Positions 1-10,826 of a stretch of 64,000 nt of DNA are shown in pieces. This DNA comes from Polytrichum commune (taxonomy: Eukaryota > Streptophyta > Polytrichopsida > Polytrichales > Polytrichaceae). How positions within the stretch are numbered: the stretch's first letter is position 1; every line of letters begins with the position of its first letter. The notes below the pieces were generated by a model. It was not told the origin of the DNA. It did not search any database and saw nothing but the letters and a program-made list of their open reading frames with translations. The stretch spans positions 2,044,001 to 2,108,000 of the forward strand of contig OX485809.1 in the NCBI GenBank assembly GCA_950295325.1, written 5' to 3'. Made by a program: the position numbers and the translations under genes.

Positions 1-204
1 GTTGTAATTTTTTGTAATCTGATTTTGACCCAAAATAATTTGCATGGGTAAGGAGGCCACCTATTCACGAAGGCAACCTAATTGCACATGTCAGTGTAGA
101 ATTTTGAGCATCAGATCAAACTTGTACGATTGCTCACTTCAATATTCTGGAGGAATATCACGGCAATAGGTACTCATGGAGACATGTGTATTTACTGATT
201 GCAG

Positions 205-327
205 GTGCCAATCTTGAGGAACAGGCAGCGGCGGCTATTTTTCATTGAGTCCCCATGGGACACCTTCGGCCCAGAGCCGCCCCCCACCTTCAATTACAAT
301 GAGGGACTGGAGTTTGTGCCAGAGTAG
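205..327 (+). CDS. 3'-terminal exon of an unrecognised gene (partial)
   Basis: A good splice acceptor (TTTACTGATTGCAG) ends at 204 and is followed by 40 sense codons and a TAG at 325-327. The peptide starts VPILRNRQRRLFFIES and ends NYNEGLEFVPE, with a proline-rich stretch (GPEPPPTF) between. It is basic then acidic and has no membrane segment. The rest of the gene lies to the left of the window, so the product cannot be named. The reading phase is fixed only by the stop codon and the absence of other stops; a different acceptor is possible but this one is strong. I do not recognise the family. Confidence 0.5.
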   Translation: MPILRNRQRRLFFIESPWDTFGPEPPPTFNYNEGLEFVPE

Positions 328-517
328 CTGGGCACAGATTGTAGAATTGTATCATCCTTGACAAATTTGTAGATGTATGTACAAGAGTGCCAATGAGATC
401 AGATTATGTAAATACAAATCCATTGCATTGGAGTCATGGATGTAATGATTTGAAGCTTAGATGTTAACCAAAATTGGCCACTCTCGCAATACAAACGCAG
501 TGTGACCAGTACCCATT

Positions 518-635
518 CAGATCAATGCTTAACTATTGCATCGTTCATAGTGAAGCCAGTACCTCCATGTACTACAAATGCAGAGGTTCTGGCTTCTATG
601 TAATATGAACATTGCAATATCAGAGCATTGATCTG
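518..635. repeat. Long imperfect hairpin (MITE-like or MIRNA-precursor-like)
   Basis: The left arm beginning CAGATCAATGCT (518) pairs with a right arm ending AGCATTGATCTG (635). The arms are about 50 nt with scattered mismatches and one 4-nt bulge, closing on a loop of roughly 16 nt around 570-582. GAAGCCAG and ACCTC on the left are matched by GAGGT and CTGGCTTC on the right. The size and shape fit a plant microRNA foldback as well as a small palindromic MITE. I match no known mature miRNA. Confidence 0.55.
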
Positions 636-840
636 AAAGCCTGAAGTTAATGGACACAAGCACTGGCCACCAGTTCAGGAGCTTTAGAAGCTATAAAGAG
701 GAGATGACTCCGATGTTGCCACCGGTGTGAATCATGACGTTTCTGCACTTAAAAAGTTGGTCTGGCTCTAAAGTAGACATGCCTAATTCCATCATAACCA
801 TAATCTTGACACCAATTTTATTTGAGTGGTATGTGGTTAG

Positions 841-960
841 GTGTGGTTTTAAGAACGGTCACAAAAAGCATGTTTTTATAAGAGATTGGACTATATGCTC
901 AAAATATGCCAACCATTCTAAACATTAACATTATTGTGGAGACCTATGTGACCAGTTAAG
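841..960 (+). repeat. Dispersed repeat copy (AGAGATTGGACTA family)
   Basis: The core AAGAGATTGGACTAT at 881-895 recurs in the same orientation at 2980-2994 and in reverse orientation near 47186-47203. All three have a CATGT sequence just upstream, and the two plus-strand copies share a downstream GGAGACCT/GGAGGACCT and CCA[GA]TTAAG[GA]A segment. The sequence is not coding. It is probably an old non-autonomous element whose ends I could not define. Confidence 0.4.
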
Positions 961-1372
961 GAGCACAAGAATCTTCAATTTGATAATGGATACGATAGTC
1001 CTATGAAGTTTGAAGATTATGAGGTAGATGATTACGAGTACGATTTGGATTTGTTAATCATCTTGCACTAATTGCATGTTTCATATTCTATGAGAAGGGG
1101 GTGCAGAGAGAAAAGTATTCAAATAACACACGTTCACCTTATGTGTTGACTTGAAGGGGATATCATGAGTATTAGAGGGCCCTTGAAGAAGATTTTCTCC
1201 TTTAAAAGGTGAACTTAGCACCCTTTTAAAAGTCCCTTTGTAAAGAACCAGTTGGGACAAATTGGAATGTACCTGTTTTTTGTTGAAGGCCCCTAGGTTC
1301 CCGCATGGTTTGTTGAAAAGATCTAGTGCATCCAGATAACCCCCGATATGATTGGGTAGCTTGTAGTGGTAG

Positions 1373-1485
1373 GGTGCATAAAAAAATCAAGTGTGAGGAA
1401 GGTCACCCATCCAAGCACGATTTTGGCCTCTAGGGGCGCTTCACATCAGGGTTCCCCAAGAGATCCGGATCAAGGCCTTGGATTT
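1373..1485 (-). pseudogene. Diverged 5S rRNA-like fragment
   Basis: Read on the minus strand, the segment contains CGTGCTTGG followed directly by ATGGGTGACC, two conserved blocks of the 3' half of plant 5S rRNA, with the roughly 15 nt that normally separate them missing. Upstream is a GGATC...GAAC...GAAGCG series resembling the middle of 5S rRNA, separated by a short insertion, and downstream a TGCACCC end. It looks like a decayed 5S-derived sequence, possibly the head of a 5S-derived SINE. Identification is from memory of the 5S consensus and is moderate. Confidence 0.4.
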
Positions 1486-3200
1486 AAGCCACCCGTTTAG
1501 AAGCTCATGTCCAGTTAAAAGGAGCCGTTGAACATGTATTACTGATGGTGAGTGATAAATTGCACCATAATTGATGCCATCATGGATTCATTAATTTCTT
1601 GTATGCTAGGTTTCTCTCATGATGTTTCCATTTCTGGGATACTTGATTCATCAATTGAAAATTTGTCGTTTATAGGACCATTCAAGTTACAAGAGATATC
1701 CTCAGACATGAAACTGCAGCAGTCTTATATGAATATCTAATGTGTTTATGTACTACCTAGTGGGGACCTGATTGCTTTAGTTTTGGTGCAGTCTTTGTTC
1801 CTCAAATCCGGTGCAGGCAGCAGAGGAAGAGCTCTACAGTGTTATGAACAATGTGAATTCTACAAGTTAAAGACATTCTACAGTTCAAACATTACAAATT
1901 TTTAAAATAGTTGATTGATGTTCCTGGATTTTCTCATGAATCCTATTGTGAAGAAGACATTGCTTATGATGGTTGTTGCACAGATTCACAATATGGCTAA
2001 TCATGTGACAATTATTCACAAGCTGCAAATCCAAAAAATACCCAGAAATTGCTGGTCCCCAAGCCATAATTCTCTGTGGAATGCTGATCCTGTGATATAA
2101 TTGTCACTGTCCTGGTTGATTCTGGTGTGAAATCTGCCAGCACCATTTCCAAGAAGCTCTGTTCTGCTTATCGAGTGACCTAAAATATTGACACCATAAA
2201 GGAGTTATTCGCTTAGTTTTTTATGTCCTCCAACTCTACCAAATACAATTACAAAATGAAGCTTGTGTTACAATAGAAAATCTACGATGAGGCATCTGCA
2301 AAAATCGGACCTCCCCTGATTTAACTATGGTCACTGGAAGTGCACGTTTGTTGAATCGTTGATTGAGTATACATAGGTCCTCCCAATTGTGTTCAACATT
2401 AAGTGTGCAGTAGGTAATAAAATATGAAGACATAATCTAATCTTTTCTAAACATGTATCTTTATGATGTTTGTTCTTTGATCCTCATCTAACTACACACC
2501 AATCAAGTAAATTAGGTGTCTGATTAAGAAAATTAGTTGAACAACACTTGCATACCTTAGGTGTCCAAAAACAATTGTGATCATGTTCAACAAGCTTCTC
2601 TCACTATTGGCAAGTTTTTTTAGGCCCCCTATGGATCACGTGTTGCAAATAGGCAAGAGCATAATAACTTTGGTGGACATCCAAAATGTGGGAGTGTGGA
2701 ACTAGGGGAGTTCATTCTAAGGGGCACATTAGACTAGACCTTGAGGGCTCATGACCATTGAAATCTAATACTTCTCATTGGTGGAAAGGTCTAGTGGAAA
2801 GTGAAATATAGGATGGTCTCAACCTTCTCACAAATGGGAGATTTTAGACTGTCCCACTGCACTTTACACTAAGGTGGAAGAGTCTTAAGTGGCTCGTTTT
2901 CTTCATCGGACCCCTATATTTGATTGGTCTGTGGTTTGGTGAGGATCAAAGACAACTATTTATAAAGACACATGTTTAAAAGAGATTGGACTATGTCTAA
3001 ATATAAATAACTACTCTACTCTCAATAGTGTACACAATTGGGAGGACCTGTCTATCCAATTAAGAAATCAACAAACATGCACTCCCAACAATCATAACTA
3101 AATTAGGGGAGGTCCGATTTTCAATCCGACTTTAGCACTCAAAACCAGAGACATGTGACATGTCATGATTCCTTGGCGATACCATAACCAAAGTTGAAGA
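1486..3200. other. Gene-free DNA with repeat remnants
   Basis: No coding region is supported. A segment near 2369-2397 (GGTCCTCCCAATTGTGTT) is an inverted match to 3025-3048, belonging to the dispersed repeat that also has a copy around 2940-3075. Otherwise nothing was identified. Confidence 0.35.
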
Positions 3201-3330
3201 CTTATAATTAGTTTTCATGTAGGCCGCTTGCCCACCAAATTCTAGTGGAAATGTAGATTCCACATGATGGAATCTACATTTCCACTAGAATCTGGTGGGC
3301 GAATGGCCTACATGGAAAATAACCTTAGAA
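3201..3330. repeat. Near-perfect palindromic MITE-like hairpin
   Basis: The inner 23-nt arms 3240-3262 and 3268-3290 are perfectly complementary around a 5-nt loop (CATGA). The pairing extends outward with few mismatches through CCCACCA/TGGTGGG and CATGTAGGCC/GGCCTACATG to about 3211 and 3321, giving a stem of about 52 bp. A related sequence (GGGC..GCGGCC..CATGGAAA) lies at 6244-6316, so it is a dispersed family and a MITE is likelier than a single miRNA gene. Confidence 0.65.
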
Positions 3331-3905
3331 ACAATGAAACATGGAACCTTATTTTAATCACCCACAAAAAAAGAAATTACAAAAAATTAGTCCCAACCTA
3401 ATCGAAATTATAACACCCTATAGATTCATGATGGGATCCTGATCGGGAATAGGTGCCTCTATTCCAATTGGTATATTTGATGTATCTTCTTGGTAATAAA
3501 TGGTGAAAATGCATGTTGGTACCCAAGGTTAAGGTCGATGCCAAGGGGTCCACAAATTATCCAAGTGGGTCGGCTCATACACAAAGGGGGGTTGGGATAT
3601 GTCATGCAGGCCCATCTGCAGTTAAAATGAAGGGCTAAGTGGGTAGACCCGATTGACAATAGGCACCACTAGACTCAGCTCATGATTAGAGTAGGTTGGT
3701 TTAAGGCCTTGCATGCAATGTGTATGTTTGACAAATCACATTTGATGTTCAACTTCAAATCCAAGGTGTCATGTGACGTTTTCAAAAAAAATAAAAAAAT
3801 TGTCAATTGATGTGTACATTTGATATGTACCAATATGTCAACTACTTGCACGATTCTCTGCTTATGTTTTCTTGTCACCCCTGATCGAATAAACCAGTCA
3901 TTTAT
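3331..3905. other. No gene seen
   Basis: Unique-looking AT-rich DNA. From about 3836 it enters the direct duplication described at 3836-4314. Confidence 0.35.
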
Positions 3906-4314
3906 TCACTGATCCGGACCAGCAGCCGCTCTCAGATTTCTCCATATATCTTCGTCAGTTGGCTCGGCAGTGTCTAATGCTCTTTCCACTTCTTCTAAGA
4001 ACTTTCTCTTCTTCTTGCTAGACTCCCACAATCTAGTAAGCTTCTCTACTAGCTAACAATGCAGCATGTGTACCACACGCAATCTTCAGACAAGTGAACT
4101 CCAGTCTACCTTCACAGAAATTTATCCCCTTGAAAGGAAACATGTTACGTATGAGCTCCATCTTCGTAAGACCTGCAAAACGATAAGGGGGCGTGGATGG
4201 ACATGTCAACTACTTGCACGATTCTCTGCCAACTTTCTTATCACCCCTGCCAAGTTACAAGCCCATCACTTTCTTCAAATGATCCGGCTCAGCTGCTGCT
4301 GTCAGATTTCTTCA
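3836..4314. repeat. Two diverged direct copies of a ~110-bp segment
   Basis: The segment at 3836-3944 (starting ATGTCAACTACTTGCACGAT) recurs at 4203-4314 with the same beginning and with matching blocks (TGATCCGG, CAGC, CTGTCAGATTTCT). The copies are about 367 bp apart. The first overlaps the end of the broken exon, so part of that gene was tandemly duplicated. Confidence 0.55.
3906..4150 (-). pseudogene. Broken exon pair of an unrecognised gene
   Basis: On the minus strand a possible acceptor (ATCGTTTTGCAG) precedes a frame containing MELIRNMFPFKG and KIACGTHAALLA. One base out of frame follows a charged C-terminal stretch containing VEKLTRLWESSKKKRK, EEVERALDTAEPTDED and WRNLRAAAGPDQ, then a TGA at 3908-3906. 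Together they look like the end of a real protein with a one-base indel at about 4048, or two exons whose junction I misread. The composition (charged, helical) gives no family. Nearby duplicated sequence supports a disrupted locus. Confidence 0.35.
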
Positions 4315-4399
4315 CTTTGTGTGCTCACATGGTACTTGTAGGTCAAAGGGCTGCAAATTTGGTTTTCTTGAATGTTGAACACAACATTAGAGATGTGAT

Positions 4400-6243
4400 G
4401 TTATGATCCTTTCACATCCATGTGCCGGCTCCGTCCTCGTTACGAAAACAATAAATGTTTGTCGAAGTGGCAATTAAAGCCTTCGTGCTGCTTGTACTTC
4501 GTGCTCAACGAAGCAACCGGTGCACCACATGAGAAATCAAAACATGGCACATGTATGTCTCATGTCCATGTCTCAATGATTTGTTTGATTTGGTTGATGG
4601 CCAATATGATCAACTAGCAGTTTACATGTAACATATGTGTAGAAATTGATATGATTCTTGGTAGAAGGAGTGCAGCCTAGTGAACCGTGAAAGAGCCATA
4701 TTTTCTGTAGTGCGGGATATAGGGTAGAAAAATTGGTAGCCCTTGGACAGGCAATGGAATGCACATTCCTATCACTTCAATAGAAGTGTGTAGTTGGGTG
4801 GACACAACTAGAGCTACAAAATTTGGACATTCTTGGCAGGAGCAGCGCTAGTGCATTATCAAATTGGCAGAATGTCCGTTAGTGCACGACATAGGGTAAT
4901 TATGAGGCAGTCTGCCAAGTACATCTTTCCACATAGTCACCAGGTTTCATGCAAAGATACAAGACTCATACAAGAACTGTTCTACCTATTGTTGCAACAC
5001 TTGCAAGTGATATCTACCTATTGTTGCTAGATTGTCCTCAATATCATGGACTCAATATCATTAACCAAATAAAATTGTATTTCAACGCTTGGTGGGGGTT
5101 CATGTAAATTGTCCCATACCTATTTCAAAACCCCCAGATCGTCAAAGGGTTAAGCTGTGTGACATCATTACAGATGACAAGGGTCGACAATTTTCTTGTG
5201 TTGCCATCAAGTTATATGTGTCTGTGTCAGATAGAAGGACGAGGCCAGCTCCGATTTTGAACACATGAATTATCTAAATCAAAGCCACAGTACTCCTCCT
5301 AACCATATCTTCAACACAGATGATTAATAGACAAAAAGGCTCATGAGACATGTTATTATCTTTTGAGTTCAGATAGTGAGGTGCAGGTCTGGCCTACCCA
5401 CAATGCCTTGATCATATCATAGCCTGCAAATCTCTGTTCTAATCTGCAATTTATTCCTGCTCCTTCCTATTCCCCCAAACAATATGGGCCGGGTTTTCAA
5501 AAGAATTGCTTCGATGCTCAATTTCAACACTTTGTTGGGGGGTTCATGTAAATCCTTCATGTATCTATATAACCATCATCAGTCTAGACCATCAGTCTTC
5601 AATCTAGATGGTCTAGATGATCTAAATTTTGTTTTGGATGTAGATTTCATGACCTTACATGTTCAATAGACTTACTTGCACACTACTTGCACTATCTTTG
5701 AAAATATGTAGACTTTTCTTGAAAACATTTTTTGTCAACATAAATTGCTTGGCTTTGTAGATCAATGTGCTTTTCAAATGTTTATGATTATTTCCTTTAT
5801 TAAATTCAAAGTTAGTATATAGTTTTGAACTACTTTCACTTAAACCTATATAGGATAATGAAATTGTGCTTAACAGTGCTTGCACCCTCCAGTGACATCA
5901 AAATTCATGTAAATTGACAAATTCTAATATAAATATAATGGTTTAAAGTGGTTTAATAAGAGAATTTTATATTATGGGGGGTCCTACTAGGCCAAACCTT
6001 GATTTTTTTCTTCATATTATTAATAAATATAGTAAAATATTACAATAAAAATTAAATACTATAGTAGAATATACAAGCATTATAGTATTTTCAATCCAGT
6101 TTTTATTTTTTAACTTCAAGTCTTTTATAATAACTCTATTATTATAATAAACTACTATAAAACCATTAACAACTTTGAAATAATCTTATTATCCAAAATC
6201 CATCCATGATATCCTAGTTGTTGCCACCCGAATGCTTATCTAC
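4400..6243. other. Gene-free AT-rich DNA
   Basis: No coding region is supported. A short direct repeat (TTTCAAC..TTGGTGGGGGTTCATGTAAAT at about 5082 and a variant at about 5521) is present. 5890-6190 is very AT-rich. Confidence 0.35.
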
Positions 6244-6316
6244 ATGGGAACACCAACAACCCACTATTATCTAGAATATAGTGGGCAAGCGGCCCGCATG
6301 GAAACATACCCTAAGC
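6244..6316 (+). repeat. Short relative of the 3201-3330 hairpin family
   Basis: CCCACTAT and ATAGTGGG form a small hairpin around TATCTAGAAT. The following GGGCAAGCGGCCCGCATGGAAA matches, with a few differences, the right arm of the hairpin at 3201-3330. It lies about 0.6 kb upstream of the GSTF start. Confidence 0.5.
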
Positions 6317-6890
6317 CGCCTCTACGGTCCGTAGTGGACTTCAATTCCAGCGTAAAAGACTTCGCTCTTGCAGATTCAAACAACAACAGCGATGCGGAGG
6401 TCTTACGCTTAATTAGGCCAAATAAAAGACTTTGACCTCGTAAGTTTCCTGACGGCTCTGCCAGTTCCTTCCCGCGCTTCTTCCTGCTGCACGTGTATTT
6501 GCTTACTCTGCGCGACGATCTGAAGCCCCAGTACGCAATTTCACCTACTACCAACCTGCTGTGTTTGGAAAGGCTGCTGGACTTCACTTTAAATCTCTTG
6601 AGGTAAGTCATCAGCCAGATTGTCCATATGCCAAATCCATCACTCGACTTGTGGAGATTGAAACTTTTTGCCTTTGTCGCACATACTTCGGTCTGTTTAA
6701 TCTGGCTCATGTCGGATCTCTTTAATTAGTCCGAGGTAAATTTTGTCCATGGATTTAATGTGCAGTAGGAGTGATAAGTTTCTTGGTGAACAAGCATTTT
6801 GGTGTTCGTTATGATTTAGTATGAGCTTCCATCAGCCTTGCAAAGCAGTTCTGATTGAATGGATCATGTACTGTAACGATACAGGTGAAC

Positions 6891-8492
6891 ATGACAATCA
6901 AAGTCTATGGCATGTGGTACTCCTCAGCTTCGAGTAGAGTTCTTGAGCTTCTTCTTGAGAAGCAAATTGAGTTTGAATTGATTGAGGTAGACGTCATCGA
7001 AGGACAGCAGAAGAAACCGGAGTACGTCGCATTGCAGGTAGGTTCTCTTCGGTTGCCTATGCTCTCATCTTCTTGAACAATGCAGCTACGAATCTTGCTT
7101 TGAAAGACACCTAAGTACTGTGATTAAAGCATTATAGCTCCCTGTACATTTGCTATGAAGACGTCACTTATGTGAAGAGGCACAGGAATTTAGAGCGAGA
7201 CGTTCGACACCACCAACCCTGTGTTGGCATGAATGAGGGACCCTTCACCCTTGATCATAGCTGCAAGTTCATATGTGAACTCGAAAATGGTTTTACACAG
7301 TATGAGTTATTGGAAGTGTTCCCTTTTGATAGCCAGATAAAAAGGAACCAAAGGAGGGTCCTGGGGTCTTACGTTGCATATTAATAAGTATGTTGTTTGT
7401 TTATGTGGGTACCCTGAGGTTGAGTGTTATGGTGGCAAGATGTCTATACTGGTCTCACCGTGTGTACACGGGTGGGTGTCTGTCCCGTCAACTAACTCAA
7501 GTGAGTTGGTTTGAAGAAGATGCTCGTATTCAGCTTTTGGTTATAAGAACTTAGATAGTCTATGGAGTGCGTTGCAGAGTGCAGTGTGTGAAAGTTGACC
7601 CATGAGATGAATCTGTTATGGTCCAGCCCTTCGCACAGGTCCCAGTGTTCCAAGATGGAGACCTCACACTGTTCGGTGAGTTTCTATCCACGTATACATG
7701 TGAAACGACTTTCAGAACGTTTGAATCATAGTGCGATATTAACAAAATACTAATCTCTGAATTCTAAGATATGAAGCCTTTGTTGTTGCTGATGGTGCTC
7801 TTAGCATCTGCTCAGTGAGTTTGTATCCAAGTGTGTGAATCGACTTTCGGAACGTTTTAATCATTGTACGACCTTACCTAAATACTAATTTCTGAATTCT
7901 AAGACATTAAGCTGTTTTAACGATTGGAGAGGCCTTTGTTGTTGCTGATGGTGCTCTTAGGATCTGAATATAGATCTACCTTGTGGTGACCTGCACAGAG
8001 TCTCGAGCAATCATGAGGTACATTTGTGAAGAGTATCCAACTCCAGGGACGCCGAATTTTTATGGCTCTACCCTCATCGACAAGGCCCGTGTAAATCAAT
8101 GGCTGGAGGTGGAAGGCCAACAAACCAGTCCAATTTTGAGAGACATCTACTATCCGTTCCTAGTTGAGTCACTCGGTGGAAAGAAGGTCGATCACGAGAT
8201 TGTTGCACAGAATATACAAAAACTGGCCAAAGTGTTGGATGTGTATGAGGCGCATCTCTCGAAGAACAAGTACTTGGCAGGTAGCTTTGTGAGCATTGCC
8301 GATCTCTCACATTTGCTCACATGCTACCTTGTTTTCAACCTGTTTAAGCAAGCTGATCATGAGTTGTTGAAGACACGGAAACACGTCTCTGCTTGGTGGG
8401 AGGACATTTCCAATCGTCCTGCATGGTTGACGGTTGTTAAGAACGCTTCCCCGGTGTTCGATACTTGGCAAAATAATAATGGCGTGCAATGA
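6891..8492 (+). CDS. GSTF: Phi-class glutathione S-transferase, three exons
   Basis: Exons are 6891-7037, 7627-7675 and 7999-8492, with GT-AG introns (GTAGGT, GTGAGT donors; GGTCCAG, CTGCACAG acceptors), joining in frame to a 229-residue protein, the usual size for the family. The N-terminal thioredoxin-fold domain begins MTIKVYG. A serine in the S-S-A-S-S-R-V motif near residue 11-15 is the expected glutathione-activating residue. QVPVFQDGDLTLFE and SRAIMRYICEEY are the conserved glutathione-binding strand and ESxAI motifs. The helical C-terminal domain contains YLAGSFVSIADLSHL, the usual N-capping/DLS motif. The intron positions match phi GSTs of land plants. The protein should act in the cytosol, conjugating glutathione to electrophiles or reducing peroxides. 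ATG 6891 is chosen because the family begins at this point. All reading frames are open, so it appears functional. Confidence 0.88.
7676..7967 (+). repeat. Tandem duplication inside GSTF intron 2
   Basis: Two copies of about 140 bp (roughly 7673-7811 and 7812-7967) share GTGAGTTT.TATCCA, CGACTTTC.GAACGTTT, AATACTAAT.TCTGAATTCTAAGA and GCCTTTGTTGTTGCTGATGG. Each copy begins with a GTGAGT donor-like sequence, so the splice donor itself was duplicated. The first donor is the one that joins correctly. Confidence 0.7.
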
Positions 8493-8656
8493 TGGTCTTC
8501 AAGCTACTTCAGTCTGCGGTTTCATGATCTTCCTACACAGGATAATGCTGACGGGATGATCTGCGAGAATCTTACGGAGTCTTTAATATCTTTGTTCTTC
8601 TTAACCCCGATGTAATCTCAGTTCAATGTTCTAAGTTTCAATGCAAGACGATTGGA

Positions 8657-8690
8657 GTCTGCTTGGTGGCGCGACATCTCCAATCGCCCA
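8657..8690 (+). pseudogene. Fragment of a second GSTF C-terminal exon
   Basis: TCTGCTTGGTGGCGCGACAT and the following CTCCAATCGCCC match 8388-8421 of the GSTF last exon (encoding SAWW.DISNRP) with few changes. The match stops after this motif. It is a relic of a tandem GSTF duplication or of gene conversion. Confidence 0.6.
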
Positions 8691-8713
8691 ATTGAAGACT
8701 TGGCTCCTCGTCG

Positions 8714-9120
8714 TTGCCTGAAACAGACTTCAGCCAAGCTTGTTTGAGAAAATTTGTTCCGAGGTGTAGGATCTGTTCTTATCAGTTCAATATATATCTG
8801 ATACGAAGCCCATTGAGCCTGGCGATGTTAATCCAATTTCTCTCCGGTGCGAGTAAATTCGACAGCTTGCTATCAAAATCAAATCAAGAGCAAATACTTA
8901 CTCCCAATGAATCGCACTCAACTCCGATCCAAAATCTCCAAATTGCATGGGTTTTGAAACAAGTTGTGTATGGATATTTGAAAAGTATTTTATTTTTAAT
9001 ACCATTACACCATCCAAAACCTACACACCTAAGTAAAATTACCCTTAGATTATCTATATGGCATTAGTAGGCATGGTATTGATCCAATGAATGACTTTGG
9101 TATAAAAATGTTCTCTCATT
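8714..9120. other. No gene seen
   Basis: Region downstream of the GSTF relic. Open frames here are short and have no recognisable motif. Confidence 0.3.
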
Positions 9121-9122
9121 AA

Positions 9123-9353
9123 GTGGTCGATGGTGTAATTTGGGAATTTACCGGTTTGAAAAATCTACCAATTTGGATAAACACGGTTACCATCCTCTGT
9201 GCTTGGAAGCTGCGCAAGGGTTCCAAATTGGAAACAATGACCATCCCCCAAAAACATATAGATTTTGCCAAGGACAACTTAGCACGTATTGCAGCTATGG
9301 AAAATGACGTTGATAATGAATATGAAGCGGAAGATGGAGATGGGGAAATATAA
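9123..9353 (+). pseudogene. Open stretch with acidic tail, perhaps a transposase remnant
   Basis: A 76-codon open stretch without a convincing ATG start contains ILCAWKLRKGSKLETM and a strongly acidic end (NDVDNEYEAEDGDGEI) before TAA. The composition is protein-like, unlike the surrounding AT-rich DNA. I do not recognise the family; acidic C-termini of this sort occur in decayed plant transposases, but this is only an inference. Confidence 0.25.
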
Positions 9354-9359
9354 CGTAGG

Positions 9360-10826
9360 TTGGAATTAATGTGGAAAATAGGGGCAGTTTATAAACTTGG
9401 TTTTATTGCGGCTACATTCAAATTTATAAGTACGTTTGGGATGTACCATCCAATTCAATAAGATCTTTGTACATGGGATGCGCACCCTAGATTCTATAAT
9501 GATATGAAAATATCTCTTTTTGGATTTGATTGTTATTTTCCACTTGTAGTTCATGTTTTGATTATGATTTACACACTTACTATATTTAATAATGTGAATA
9601 TTCTTCGTGTGTGAGTTTGTAAACCGTCATTTCCCTGATGTTCCCAATGTCATATGCTCACAATATTGGCATCCCAAACTATGGGTGTATTTTATTTTAG
9701 AACTTTCCAAAGTCTCCGATTAACAAATATAGTGTTTCAACCCTTCATCATAGTTATTCAAGGTAGAGACAAAGTAATTGATAACATAGATCATCAAATT
9801 GATTATGTTTGAGAGAGTTGATGACTGCCATGCATAGAAACTCACATGAGGTGAGATAAACATATGTGTCGGAAATTGAGTATGATTGAATTATATAGGA
9901 CTTCCAAGAAGTGAGAAAGTTGTAGAACTTGAGAGGCAATTGTGTAAGAAGTGACTTATGGAGTCATACATGTGATGAGGGAATTGTAGTAATGAAAGGC
10001 TATTGTGTAAGTGTTGAGACATCATAGAAACTCATATGAGGTAAGATAGTCATATAAGCTGAGAGATAAGTGTGATTGAGAATTATTCAGGATTTATGAG
10101 AAATGAGAGAAAATTGTGAGGTAATGAAATGCACTTGTGTAATGAGAAAACATAGTAGCTTGAAGTGAGAATAGTTGCATTATAAAGTTGGTGAGTGGAG
10201 TCGAATACTTTAGAATCATTGAGAAGATTAATGAGGGAAAGAGGAAATTAAGAACATCGGAATAAGGATGTATGAGGTTGCATGCAAGGACGTTGATAAT
10301 TGAATTTGTGTATCTTCCTAAATTAATGATTGTCATGAATTTAAGAGATATGAAGATCTTGATATAAATCATTTTTTCTCTTTACATAACTATTTCGTAC
10401 CGCTATCGTTCTTATCATAATAATTTTTGAAAATTTATGTTATCTATATTTCACAAGTATAATTGATCGCCTAAGGAAATTAAATATGATGAGTAATACG
10501 ACTATAAATGGTGTTATGATAAAATCTATTATCTGATAAAATTTAGTATATGAATATCTTACCAAGATTGTTATTGTAGTATTTCTGCTCTAAATATACA
10601 TTGTGGATGTTATAGATGATGCTTTAATAGAATGAGGAGCTTGCTAAAAATAGGATGTATTCTATTTATAAATGAGGTGTGATACATTGATTGCTCTATA
10701 ATTGGACTGAGGTTAATTATAGAAAGGCTAACATATATTAAAAGGACACACTAAAAATACATTTAAATCTAATTATAACAGAGATTGCAATGCAACTTTT
10801 TAGATGTGCTAAAAATAGATTGTAAC
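9360..10826. repeat. AT-rich DNA with an imperfect ~190-bp direct duplication
   Basis: Segments 9831-9953 and 10021-10150 are diverged copies: both contain CATAGAAACTCA.ATGAGGT.AGATA, a TGTGATTGA/TATGATTGA block, AGAAGTGAGA/AGAAATGAGA and GTGTAA.GAGT. The rest of the region holds nothing I can identify. Confidence 0.45.

Larger units (their letters stand above)
328..1372. other. 3' UTR and gene-free AT-rich DNA
   Basis: This stretch follows the terminal exon. It holds the hairpin at 518-635 and a copy of a dispersed repeat at 841-960. No convincing coding region or RNA gene was seen in the remainder. Confidence 0.5.

Noticed and set aside
6267-6710. 147-codon minus-strand frame upstream of GSTF
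   Set aside because: No recognisable motif, overlaps a MITE relic and the GSTF upstream region, and its start and composition are unconvincing.
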